Part shown: positions 10,264 to 17,812 of the stretch, piece by piece | Layout of the letters: the number at the start of each line of letters is the position of its first letter | How positions within the stretch are numbered: the stretch's first letter is position 1 | Assembly (NCBI GenBank): GCA_039621445.1 | Contig: CP154956.1 | Location: 38,962,553-39,026,552, forward strand | Direction: 5' to 3' | DNA length: 64,000 bases | DNA from: Euglena gracilis | Taxonomy: Eukaryota > Euglenida > Euglenophyceae > Euglenales | The notes under the pieces: generated by a model | What the model was told of the DNA's origin: nothing | The model's input: the letters and a program-made list of their open reading frames with translations, nothing else | Database searches by the model: none | Program-made: the position numbers and the translations under genes

Positions 10264-10334
10264 GATCTTACCCGGGTTCGAACCGAGATTGTGGGAACCA
10301 TAGTCCCAGGTGCTGACCACTGCACTATAAGACC
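10264..10334 (-). tRNA. tRNA-His-like sequence with ATG anticodon, inside transposon copy 1
   Basis: On the minus strand GGTCTTA and TAAGATC form the acceptor (one G-U). GTGC-AGTGGTCA-GCAC is the D arm, TGGGA-CTATGGT-TCCCA the anticodon arm with ATG at 34-36, and CGGTTCGAACCCG the T arm. A run of T follows, as for a Pol III terminator. tRNA-His normally has GTG, so G34 has become A. All four arms fold, so it may be transcribed, but its place inside a transposon suggests a captured copy. Confidence 0.55.
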
Positions 10335-10594
10335 GACGGATGAAACTGAAAATAAGAGCCATGTAAAAAGTGCCGAGCCTTTCCTTTTTTTTTTATACAT
10401 CACATCAATCTGGTGAGGTATTTTTTTTTCAGGACACACAATTAGATGTGCGGTGGTGGGGCGAACCGAATCCACCCACCAGTGGCACAGCCTTTTGTCC
10501 TTTGGTACCGCCTTGAATTTTAAGTTCGCGGACACCAAATTAGGATCAAATTTAATGCCATTTCATTGCCAACAAAATTATGCTTTCCATCCAG

Positions 10595-10695
10595 ATCAAA
10601 GTTCAACCAACCAGACGGTTCATATTGGGCGAATTTGAAGACTTTGGGATTTTGCTGTCTGGACCAGATTTATGATGACAACTTCACAGTTGAAG
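10595..10695 (+). pseudogene. Captured exon a (unrecognised gene), transposon copy 1
   Basis: A CCATCCAG acceptor is followed by an open frame reading SKFNQPDGSYWANLKTLGF, then CCLDQIYDDNFTVE, ending GAAG|GTATGA. It ends in phase 1, and the next exon at 10742 starts in the matching phase. The copy at about 14988-15088 preserves the frame. Confidence 0.5.
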
Positions 10696-10741
10696 GTATG
10701 ATCCCTTTCGCTTGTTCTGCTGAATTTCTCATTTTTTCCAG

Positions 10742-10855
10742 TGAAAGTCGGCTGTGTTGACCCTTTCCACTGTTTGTCTGTGAAAATAAATTTAAATGAA
10801 GAATTTGTGGCTGTTGCATCAACTGTTGGCATGCATCTGTGGCATCACATGGTTT
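10742..10855 (+). pseudogene. Captured exon b (unrecognised gene), transposon copy 1
   Basis: After TTTTTTCCAG the frame continues in phase with exon a: VKVGCVDPFHCLSVKINLNE, then FVAVASTVGMHLWHHM. The right boundary is uncertain (a GT follows CACATG). Copy 2 (from 15133) differs by one residue (Glu to Lys). A further exon-like piece, ELTETEEQRSSWILMTDKEG, lies at 11022-11086 between TTTTTCAG and GTGAAAAAG. No protein family is recognised. Confidence 0.45.
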
Positions 10856-10951
10856 TTCAATGCAACCTTCTGTCAAAACCGGTTCATGTTTTTGTGCTTT
10901 TTGGGAATTTTTTGCACCATCATTCGTGGCCAACATCCTACATCACAGTTA

Positions 10952-11431
10952 TCACAATTGACACACATTGACTGTGTGCATTGTTGCAATTGCAATTGTG
11001 TGTTTGAATGCATTTTTCAGGTGAATTGACAGAAACCGAAGAACAGAGAAGCAGCTGGATTCTAATGACGGACAAGGAAGGCAGGTGAAAAAGTTGTTTG
11101 TAACTGCTGCACTGTAATTCTCTTGTAACATGGCGCCTGTTTTTTTTTTCTGCTGCATTGTTTGTGTTCTGCAAATGTGTGTCTGTGTTTTCATATTTTT
11201 TTCGGGCCAAAATCCCAACTTTTTTTCAAGGATCGTTTTTTCATCAACATCTTGCACATTTAATGCCTCACAATTCAACTTCGCATTTTCATCAAACGTT
11301 GGTTTCGAAACATCAGGTTGTTCTTTTTGTGTTTTTATTTGTATTTTTTGGGGGTTTTCCCCCAGATACAAAACCTTTTCCTTTTCAGGCTGGATTTCTT
11401 TAGGTTTTTTTTTTGCAGGCCTTGGGCGCAC
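10952..11431 (-). CDS. Open frame conserved in both transposon copies, unrecognised
   Basis: A 159-codon minus-strand frame starts MRPRPAKKKPKEIQPEKEKV and is Lys/Glu/Gln-rich in its first 90 residues. The corresponding frame in copy 2 (15345-15818, 157 codons) stays open although the two copies differ by a replaced segment, because the net length change is 6 nt. This could reflect selection or chance, since the plus strand also looks exon-bearing here. No domain recognised. Confidence 0.25.
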   Translation of the reverse strand: MRPRPAKKKPKEIQPEKEKVLYLGENPQKIQIKTQKEQPDVSKPTFDENAKLNCEALNVQDVDEKTILEKKLGFWPEKNMKTQTHICRTQTMQQKKKTGAMLQENYSAAVTNNFFTCLPCPSLESSCFSVLRFLSIHLKNAFKHTIAIATMHTVNVCQL

Positions 11432-11868
11432 GTTGGGTGAATGATCAAATCAGGCTTCCGCAAAAAATGTAACACACCACCCTTCGAGTTAGTGTTCTGC
11501 TGCTTTTTCCCGGTGGGGAACCCTGCGGGACTGGGGGGCGGACAGGACACACCACCAACGCCCCGCCGGCCCCTGTCCGCTTCCCCACAGCGGCCAAACG
11601 GCGGCGCAGAATTGTTCCGTCGTCCGAGATGAATACGTGTTAATGTCGTCCGGTAAATCGGCCTCCCCGGTACGCAAACGCTAATTCCTGCTCCAGCCAT
11701 GAGTTCGTGCGGCGTACACATTGTTTGGTCTGGATGGCCGGGCGGCCAGCGACAATGGCTTTCATCTGGACGGACGGCTGGACAGCCGGCATGTTGGTCG
11801 GCTAGGTTGGTCTGCCTGCCGGCCAGGTTGGTCTGCCAGCCGGCTAGGTTGGTCCGGCCAAACGCCCC

Positions 11869-12360
11869 CGGTGAAGTTCACCGGTGAAGTTCACCGGTGA
11901 ACTTCACCGCCGAAAGTACCCCCCCCCCGGTGAATGTTCACCGGTGAACTTCACCGGGGGGAGGTCCCCACCCCTGCCTAACCTCCTATGGTGAAGTTCA
12001 CCGTTTTTTTTTTGAAAGTTCACCGGGGGGTCCCGGACAGGGATGGGCAACTTGGACTCCGCAGACAATTTTTTCTCATTTTTTGCGAAAAAAAGGAAAA
12101 TTCGCAAAAAAATGGAAATTTCGCAAAAAAACCAAAGCGCGAAAGGAAAGTGTTTCCTATTTGTTCTGTTTTTAGGCTGCCCATATGGAGGACATGGCTG
12201 ACAAGTCTGGTTCATCCCCTGGCTCTTGGTCATAATGTTGGGATCCCTTTGTGCAATAGTGGAGGACGCCGGCCTTCAACAGTCATGTGGCGGAACTGGA
12301 GCGGCATTTCAAGTTCGGACAAAATCTTATTTTCCCTCTATTCTGAACTTCTTCTTCCAG
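11869..12360. repeat. Block X right part and unassigned sequence
   Basis: 11869-12035 consists of GGTGAAGTTCACC palindromic units and C/G runs. 12036-12360 has an A-rich patch, a short frame beginning MEDMADKSGSSPGSWS at 12186 and a frame reading AFNSHVAELERHFKFGQNL near 12270, either of which might be an exon. None can be assigned. Confidence 0.4.
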
Positions 12361-12640
12361 GCCTGTCACTCGGGACGCTGTTTGGAAGGTGGCAAAGTGT
12401 CGCTTCTGCGACTGGTGTCATGCACAGAGTGCTGCTCATCTGGTTTACTTTCTTCGAGCAGTGTTCTGGTTTCAGTGCCAGTACCACCCGAATGCGGCTC
12501 ATTTTCAGAAGCACACGAACTTGGATTTTGGATGTACCGAGGCCAATCACAGAATGCCGTACATACTGCAGATGAGGCTTGTGGCAGGAGCCATTCTCCT
12601 CAGCCATCCGTGTGATGCACGTTGGGCTCAGGTGCACTAA
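12361..12640 (+). CDS. Putative exon with Cys/His-rich segment, unrecognised gene
   Basis: After a CTTCTTCCAG acceptor an open frame reads PVTRDAVWKVAKCRFCDWCH, then a segment with further Cys and His residues (WFQCQYHPNAAHFQKH and FGCTEANH). The CxxCxxC spacing and His content suggest a metal-binding module but no family is recognised. The exon end is unclear; CAG|GTGCAC near 12629 is a candidate donor. Exon-like sequence LSHITLERLF follows at 12630-12691. Confidence 0.4.
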
Positions 12641-12908
12641 TGCTGGAGACGCTGATGCAAGTTTGAGCCACATCACGCTGGAGCGCCTGTTCAGGTGGGC
12701 ATGATGCACATGGCCGTGAGCAGCTGACGGCCGAACAAAGGTGTTTTTGCTCCCCTCCACGGAATTTTTTTGTCATTTCACCCACTGATGTTTGTGAAGT
12801 AAGGAGATCCAGGGCCACCCCCCCCCCAGCGAGTGTCGACATTTTGTTGGGGAAATGCCCTCATCTGTCCTTATGTTGTACCGTACAAACCCTACCCTCC
12901 CACCACAG

Positions 12909-12975
12909 GAGCTGTTCGTGAAGGTGAAGGCGAACTCGAGTTTTTGGACGACGGCATCTGGTATTATCCGTTCAG
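12909..12975 (+). CDS. Putative exon 1 of an unrecognised gene (12.9-14.5 kb)
   Basis: ACCACAG|GA opens a frame reading AVREGEGELEFLDDGIWYYP, ending CCGTTCAG|GTGTCT in phase 2. The next exon at 13302 starts in the complementary phase and has a strong donor, which supports both. Function unknown. Confidence 0.5.
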
Positions 12976-13301
12976 GTGTCTTTTTGGATTAATTGGTCAC
13001 ATTTCCTTCTGTTTCATTGTTTTCACTGTTTGCATTTGTTTTTTCAGCATGCATTGTTTTTCAGCACACTGTCTTTCCACATTGCAACCAGGAGGTGGTG
13101 GTGATCTGGGTGTTGTCCAATTTTTTGTGGGCAGTGTAATTTTTCCAAGACCAAAAAACTGAAAATTGCAAAGTTTTAGCTTAAACGGCATTTTTTTAAA
13201 CGGCAAGGGTGATTTTATTTTTCCGGGGGGGGGGGAACGACACACGGAAACTGCCCGTTTTTCCTTCAGCCAGGGGGTTTGGGAGATTTTGAATGCGCCA
13301 G

Positions 13302-13463
13302 GTTGGAAAAATGGGGCCAACACCTGATGGCAGGTGTAAAGATGATTCGTCATGAAAACTCGCAAGCGACCCCCTTTTTGTCACTCGGTCCTGTCCGCCA
13401 TCGGCCGCGGGGGTCCACCACAAGCACAAAAGTGCAAACGCCCACTGGCGGACGAAAACCCTG
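13302..13463 (+). CDS. Putative exon 2 of an unrecognised gene
   Basis: GCGCCAG|G joins the previous exon in frame (…PFR|LEKWGQHLMAGVKMI). The frame then runs RHENSQATPFLSLGPVRHRP and a Thr/Ser/Gly-rich tail to CCCTG|GTAAGT, a consensus donor. There are 53 codons without a stop. Not recognised. The next plausible exon (14255) is out of phase by one base if GT-AG is used, so an exon is missing or a boundary is nonconventional. Confidence 0.5.
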
Positions 13464-13675
13464 GTAAGTTCATGTTTTTAGCACCCTTTCCCAAAAAAAA
13501 AGATCCTTTCTTCGGGATGCTGAGAGCCTTTCTCGTGTCTGGCCGTATACCGTAACCGATGGAAAATTTTTTTTACCGGGTACGGGGAAAATTACCGCAA
13601 ATTTGCGCTGCAAAATTACCCCGCAAATGTGCCGCCCAACCCTGGTCCCGGACCCCCTCCCCCCCCCTCTGCCTA

Positions 13676-13950
13676 ACCCATCGGTGAACTTCACCGGTGA
13701 AGTTCACCAAGAGAGCACTTTTTTGGCCAAAAATGGCCAAAAATGGCATTTTGGGCAAGTTTTCGGAAATTTCGATAAAATTCCATGAAGGCATCAACCT
13801 CAAAATGACCATTTTGAGAGGAAAGGAGCAAAATTTTACCAATGAAAATTTCACCCCCAACCATCAAAACGGTGAAGTTCACCGGTGAACTTCACCGGTG
13901 AACTTCGCCGCCGAAAGTCCCCCCCCCCCCCCCGGTGAATGTTCACCGGG
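13676..13950. repeat. Repeat block X, copy 2 (uninterrupted)
   Basis: Matches 9874-10066 plus 11869-11945 without the transposon, including AAAACGGTG|AAGTTCACC at the site where copy 1 carries the 1.8-kb insertion. Confidence 0.85.
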
Positions 13951-14190
13951 GGGTCGGCACGCCGTGGCGAGCCGTCCGGCTAGGGGGGGGGGGGGAGGGG
14001 GGTTTTTGGCGTGGCGAGGGGGTCCCGGATGGGGGGGGAGGGGTGCGCAGGGGTTTTCCAAGAAAATTTTCTTTGGCGCGGCTGACATGGCGTGGCGAGG
14101 GGGTCTGGAAAGGGGGGGGGAGGGGGGGTAAAATGGCGTGGCGAGGGGGTCGGTGAGGGGGGGGGTGTGCCGACCCCCCACCGGTGAACT
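13951..14190. repeat. GGCGTGGCGAGGGGGTC tandem modules
   Basis: Four copies of a module beginning GGCGTGGCGAG (or a near match) followed by GTCC and a G run lie at about 13963, 14010, 14090 and 14133. Related modules are at 4030 and 4290. Open frames across it are products of the G/C runs. Confidence 0.7.
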
Positions 14191-14254
14191 TCACCGGGGG
14201 GGGGGTCCACAGCCCCCCCCGTTTTCACCCACCGCCTGTTCACCCTGGGTGCAG

Positions 14255-14346
14255 CCCCAATGATCTGGTTTCCAACATACCGTGCCCATACCAATGATTT
14301 TCACGGCGGGGAGCACCGCTTCACCTTGACCGTGCCCCGGCCCAGG
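14255..14346 (+). CDS. Putative exon 3 of an unrecognised gene
   Basis: After GGGTGCAG the frame reads PMIWFPTYRAHTNDFHGGEH, then RFTLTVPRPR, to CCCAGG|GTAATG in phase 0. It joins exon 4 (14410) across a 63-bp GT-AG intron without a frame change. Family not recognised. Confidence 0.5.
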
Positions 14347-14409
14347 GTAATGTATTTTTTGGCCCTCGCCACAAGGAGAAACTCCTCATGACTCCCTGTG
14401 CGCTCACAG

Positions 14410-14458
14410 GTCAGCGGTAGCTATACTGAGGTTGTGTACAAAGTGCTGGATGACTTGG
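14410..14458 (+). CDS. Putative exon 4, interrupted by TIR transposon copy 2
   Basis: GCTCACAG|GTC opens VSGSYTEVVYKVLDDL, and the frame is cut at CTTGG (14454-14458), the target duplication of the transposon. Beyond the second CTTGG (16751-16755) the sequence CCAAG|GTTAGA would finish the exon as DDLAK with a donor. The gene is therefore either broken or the element is removed from its RNA. Confidence 0.5.
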
Positions 14459-14658
14459 GGGGCGTGAGGACGGACGGACGGACGGACGGACGGACGGACG
14501 GATGGCTAGAGAAAATTCCTTTCATCTGGACGGACGGCTGGACAGCATTTTGGTCTGGACGGACGGACGGCTAGGTTGGTCTCAAAATCGCGAAACATCT
14601 CGGCTTTTCCTACCGGGCTTGCAAGGACGAGAGGAACAAACAGAACAACAAAAAAAGA

Positions 14659-14729
14659 GATCTTACCCGGGTTCGAACCGAGATTGTGGGAACCATAATC
14701 CCACGTGCTGACCACTGCACTATAAGACC
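14659..14729 (-). tRNA. tRNA-His-like sequence with ATG anticodon, transposon copy 2
   Basis: Identical in plan to 10264-10334. The anticodon arm TGGGA-TTATGGT-TCCCA again has ATG at positions 34-36, so the change predates duplication of the element. Confidence 0.55.
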
Positions 14730-15344
14730 GATGAATGAAACTGAAAATAAGAGCCATGTAAAAAGTGCCGAGCCTTTCCTTTTTTTTTCATCCATCGCAT
14801 TCTGAGGCATTTTTTTTTCTTCAGGACACACGATTAGATGTGCAGTGGTGGAGCGAACCGAATCCACCCACCAGTGGCACAGCGTTTTGTCCTTTGGCCG
14901 CCTTGAATTCGAAGTTCGCGGACACCAAATTAGGATCAAATTTAATGCCATTGCATTACCAACGAACTGTTCTTTCCCCATCCAGATCAAAGTTCAACCA
15001 ACCAGACGGTTCATATTGGGCGAATTTGAAGACTTTGGGATTTTGCTGTCTGGACCAGATTTATGATGACAACTTCACAGTTGAAGGTATGATCCCTTTC
15101 GCTTGTTCCGCTGAATTGCTCATTTTTTCCAGTGAAAGTCGGCTGTGTTGACCCTTTCCACTGTTTGTCTGTGAAAATAAATTTAAATGAAAAATTTGTG
15201 GCTGTTGCATCAACTGTTGGCATGCATCTGTGGCATCACATGGTTTTTCAATGCAACCTTCTGTCAAAACCTGTTCATGTTTTCCTGTTTTTTTTGGGAA
15301 TTTTTTGCACCATCATTCATGGCCAACATCTCACATCACAGTTA

Positions 15345-15818
15345 TCACAATTGACACACATTGACTGTGTGCATTGTTGCAATTGCAATTGTGTGTTTGA
15401 ATGCATTTTTCAGGTGAATTGACAGAAACTGAAGAACAGAGAAGCAGCTGGATTCTAATGACGGACAAGGAAGGCAGGTGAAAAAGTTGTTTGTAACTGC
15501 TGCACTGTAATTCTCTCGTAACATGGCGCCCGTTTTTTTTTTCTGCTGCATTGTTTGTGTTCTGCAAATGTGTGTCTGTGTTTTCAAATTTTTTTCTGGC
15601 CAAAATCCCAACTTTTTTTCAAGGATCGTTTTTTCATCAACATGTTGCACATTTAATGCCTCACAGTTCAACTTCGCATTTTCATCAAACGTTGGTTTCG
15701 AAACATCAGGTTGTTCTTTTTGTGTTTTTATTTGTATTTTTGGAGGAAACTGAAACAAAACCTTTTCCTTTTCAGGCTGGATTTCTTTAGGTTTTTTTTT
15801 TGCAGGCCTTGGGCGCAC
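15345..15818 (-). CDS. Open frame conserved with transposon copy 1, unrecognised
   Basis: A 157-codon partner of the frame at 10952-11431, beginning MRPRPAKKKPKEIQPEKEKV. The region around codon 22 is rewritten but the frame is kept. Confidence 0.25.
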   Translation of the reverse strand: MRPRPAKKKPKEIQPEKEKVLFQFPPKIQIKTQKEQPDVSKPTFDENAKLNCEALNVQHVDEKTILEKKLGFWPEKNLKTQTHICRTQTMQQKKKTGAMLRENYSAAVTNNFFTCLPCPSLESSCFSVLQFLSIHLKNAFKHTIAIATMHTVNVCQL

Positions 15819-15890
15819 GTTGGGTGAATGATCAAATCAGGCTTCCGCAAAAAATTGAACACACCACCCTTCGAGTTAGTGTTCTGCCGC

Positions 15891-16403
15891 CAGGGAATTT
15901 CTTAAGCCGGAGGGTACCCTACCCCCCGGGGGGGGGGGTCCAGCCAGCCAGCAGCTCAAATCCAGCCAGCAGCCCAAATTCGGGCTGGGAGCCCCCCCCC
16001 CCCCCCCGGGGTCGAGTGAAATAAAGTCGAGTCCAGCCCGGCCGGAGGCCGGGCCAGCCGGCCGAAGGCCGGCCCAGCCGGCCGCAGGCCGGCCACCAAC
16101 TGGGCTGCCCAGCTCACTTATCCCTGCATTTTTCCCCCTCATCACAGCCCCTCCATCACAGCCCCCCAGCCTTGATCTAGCTCCACCCATCAAAATGTCG
16201 AAAATGGCCAAAATGTGTTAGAAAATTTTGTTTTTCCTCGACCCAGCCCAGCCCAGCCCGCTCCAGCCCCGTCCCCCCGCCCCCCCCCCCCCCCACCCCC
16301 CCGGGGGGGGGGTCCAGCCAGCAGCTCAAATCCAGCCAGCAGCCTTTTTGCCAGCCGGAGGCTGGACCCCCCCCCCCCCGGGGGGTCCTTAAGAAATTCC
16401 CTG
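15891..16403. mobile_element. 513-bp hAT-type MITE with CAGGG ends and 8-bp duplication
   Basis: CAGGGAATTTCTTAAG at the left and CTTAAGAAATTCCCTG at the right are perfect 16-bp TIRs. They are flanked by TCTGCCGC on both sides (15883-15890, 16404-16411). Transposon copy 1 shows the empty site TTCTGCTGCTTTTTCCC at about 11498. 8-bp duplications and CAGGG ends are hAT hallmarks. The interior is GGCCGGCC-rich palindromic and C/G-run DNA without an ORF. Its CAG...CTG ends are those of the nonconventional MUT introns. Confidence 0.9.
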
Positions 16404-16755
16404 TCTGCCGCTTTTTCCCGGTGGGGAACCCTGCGGGACTGGGGGGCGGATAGGACACATCCGCTTCCCCACTGCGGCCAAACGGCGGCGCAGAATTGTT
16501 CCGTCGTCCGAGATAAGTACGTGTTTGTCGTCCGGTGAATCGGCCTCCCCAGTACGAAAACACTAATTCCTGCTCAAGCCATGAGTTCGTGCGGCGTACA
16601 CATTGTTTGGTCTGGATGGCCGGGCGGCTAGCGACAATGGCTTTCATCTGGACGGACGGCTGGACAGCCGGCATGTTGGTCGGCTGGGTTGGTCTGCCAG
16701 CCGGCCAGGTTGGTCTGCCAGCCGGCTAGGTTGGTCCGGCCAAACGCCCCCTTGG

Positions 16756-17129
16756 CCAAGGTTAGAATGAGCGAAGCTCATCTTCAATATATAAGGGTTT
16801 GTGTGGCTTTATTGCCTTCGTTAGCGTGTATGTCTCATGTGTTTCTGTTGAGGGTAGCACTGGTTAGGAGTATGTGCAAATACAGCAAGCGCGAGTGAGC
16901 GAGCAGACACTTGAGCAAAGCTCAAGGTTGTGGGATTGGGGAGTGCAGGTTTATGTGTGAAGGACCAGAGGGCCGGTGTGGAAGGGAGAGGGGGGGAAGA
17001 GAGGGGGGAGCGTGAGGGGACGGGCGATAGGGTGAATTATGATGTGGACAAGAGCATAGGGTCTGTGGCTCATTCGGCCAGGCGCAATTGCAATTGTGTG
17101 ATAGATAGGTTCTTTGTCAGTTCCACACC
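16756..17129. other. Intergenic, no gene recognised
   Basis: Lies between transposon copy 2 and a retroelement remnant. It has a GCGCAATTGCAATTGTGTG word shared with the transposons and a purine-rich patch (16980-17030). No exon was seen beyond the possible CCAAG exon end at its left border. Confidence 0.5.
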
Positions 17130-17400
17130 GGAGTAGTCCCACTGATGCCGCGAACATCTGTCCGCTGCCTGGTTCCGTTTGTGCAGCTCAGCATCGGGCA
17201 GAGTGCGTGTCACACGGGTGAGATTCAGGCCACCGGGAGGGGGCGAGAGGGTGTTCGATGGTTACGTCCACGGCGAGGTGCCGTCCTTTGTTCCAACCGA
17301 GTAGAAGGAGGTCGGCATCGTGAGTGCCAGATTCGCAGCTCTGCTCCTTGCGAGATGTGTTTTGGCCATGCCCACGGTTGCGGTTATCCTACTTTGATTT
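17130..17400 (-). pseudogene. Non-LTR retroelement remnant (second copy of the C-terminal domain)
   Basis: Read on the minus strand the segment gives HDADLLLLGWNKGRHLAVDV followed by TIEHPLAPSRWPESH. This is the same D-x-x-x-x-H-P-x-x-P-S domain as at 6850-7125. It is short, lacks upstream polymerase sequence and is decayed downstream. A plus-strand ATG frame at 17145 that looks like a targeting peptide is its shadow. Confidence 0.5.
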
Positions 17401-17490
17401 TCGGTTAAGGAATTTCCATCCGTCCGGGGCTTCTTGCCTTTTGGAAAAAAGATACTTCTGATTTTTGGGAACCCGGTGGGACACATTAAT

Positions 17491-17503
17491 TTTTTTGTTC
17501 CAG
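17491..17503 (+). promoter_or_regulatory. Probable spliced-leader (trans-splice) acceptor of MUT
   Basis: TTTTTTTGTTCCAG immediately precedes TCCCCCACC and the MUT start codon at 17513. A polypyrimidine-AG 9 nt before the first ATG fits the short 5' UTRs made by spliced-leader addition in euglenids. It could instead be a normal cis acceptor joined to an unseen upstream exon. Confidence 0.5.
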
Positions 17504-17512
17504 TCCCCCACC

Positions 17513-17812
17513 ATGCTCCGCAAGTTTCGCCCGTTATGTATCGACCTTCCACCAAAGTGGGTGGAAATGGCGAACAAGGAGTTGAAGGGGAAAGGAACTG
17601 TCGACAAATTGCTCTGGAACACCCCGGAAGGCATCACCGTGAAACCGATTTACACTGCCGAGGACATCAAGGAACACCGATCACTCCCTGGTGTTTTCCC
17701 CTACACACGTGGGCCTCATGCCTCCATGTACACAATTCGTCCATGGACCATCCGGCAATACGCTGGTTTCAGTACAGTTGAGGAGAGCAATGCTTTCTAC
17801 GTTCAGGAACAC
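17513..17812 (+). CDS. MUT: MUT exon A: start, N-terminal segment
   Basis: Encodes [16 protein letters not shown] through [10 protein letters not shown] and [20 protein letters not shown] to FYVQEH. The end is ambiguous: TAC|GTTCAG at 17800 (CAG at +4..+6, possibly nonconventional) or CAC|GTGCAA at 17812. Related mutases need about five more residues before AGQQG, so a micro-exon may be missing. Confidence 0.85.

Larger units (their letters stand above)
10067..11868. mobile_element. 1802-bp TIR transposon carrying gene fragments, copy 1
   Basis: The ends are GGGGCGTG and AACGCCCC (short TIR), flanked by the 5-bp duplication CGGTG. The uninterrupted paralogous site at about 13871 reads AAAACGGTGAAGTTCACC with one copy of CGGTG. 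The element begins with a GGAC tandem, has CATCTGGACGGACGGCTGG near both ends in direct orientation, and contains a tRNA-His-like sequence plus exon-like fragments. It has no transposase, so it is a non-autonomous element of the gene-capturing (Pack) kind. Copy 2 is at 14459-16750 and is more than 90 percent identical by eye. Confidence 0.8.
14459..16750. mobile_element. TIR transposon carrying gene fragments, copy 2 (with nested MITE)
   Basis: Same ends (GGGGCGTG...AACGCCCC) as copy 1, flanked by a different 5-bp duplication, CTTGG. It is 2292 bp, of which 521 bp is a nested MITE plus its duplication. It contains the (GGAC)n tract, the tRNA-His-like sequence, exon-like fragments and GGTTGGTCTGCCAGCCGGC repeats near the right end. 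Confidence 0.8.

Noticed and set aside
10578-10620. HPDQ word as the second half of the J domain at 3006
   Set aside because: The following residues (SSTNQTVHIG) do not fit a J domain, the frame is not the conserved one, and copy 2 does not preserve it.
14459-16750. TIR transposon copy read as an LTR element because of its 5-bp duplication and subterminal direct repeats
   Set aside because: The extreme ends are inverted (GGGGCG...CGCCCC), not TG...CA direct repeats, and no RT is present.
14459-16750. The same element read as a nonconventional intron
   Set aside because: There is no CAG at +4..+6 or CTG at -8..-6 in any register around the duplication.
17145-17217. ATG frame MPRTSVRCLVPFVQ as a first MUT exon with mitochondrial targeting peptide
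   Set aside because: Its GT donor leaves the wrong phase for the exon at 17504, and the opposite strand reads as a non-LTR retroelement domain (DADLLLLGW, DVTIEHPLAPS), so the frame is a shadow.
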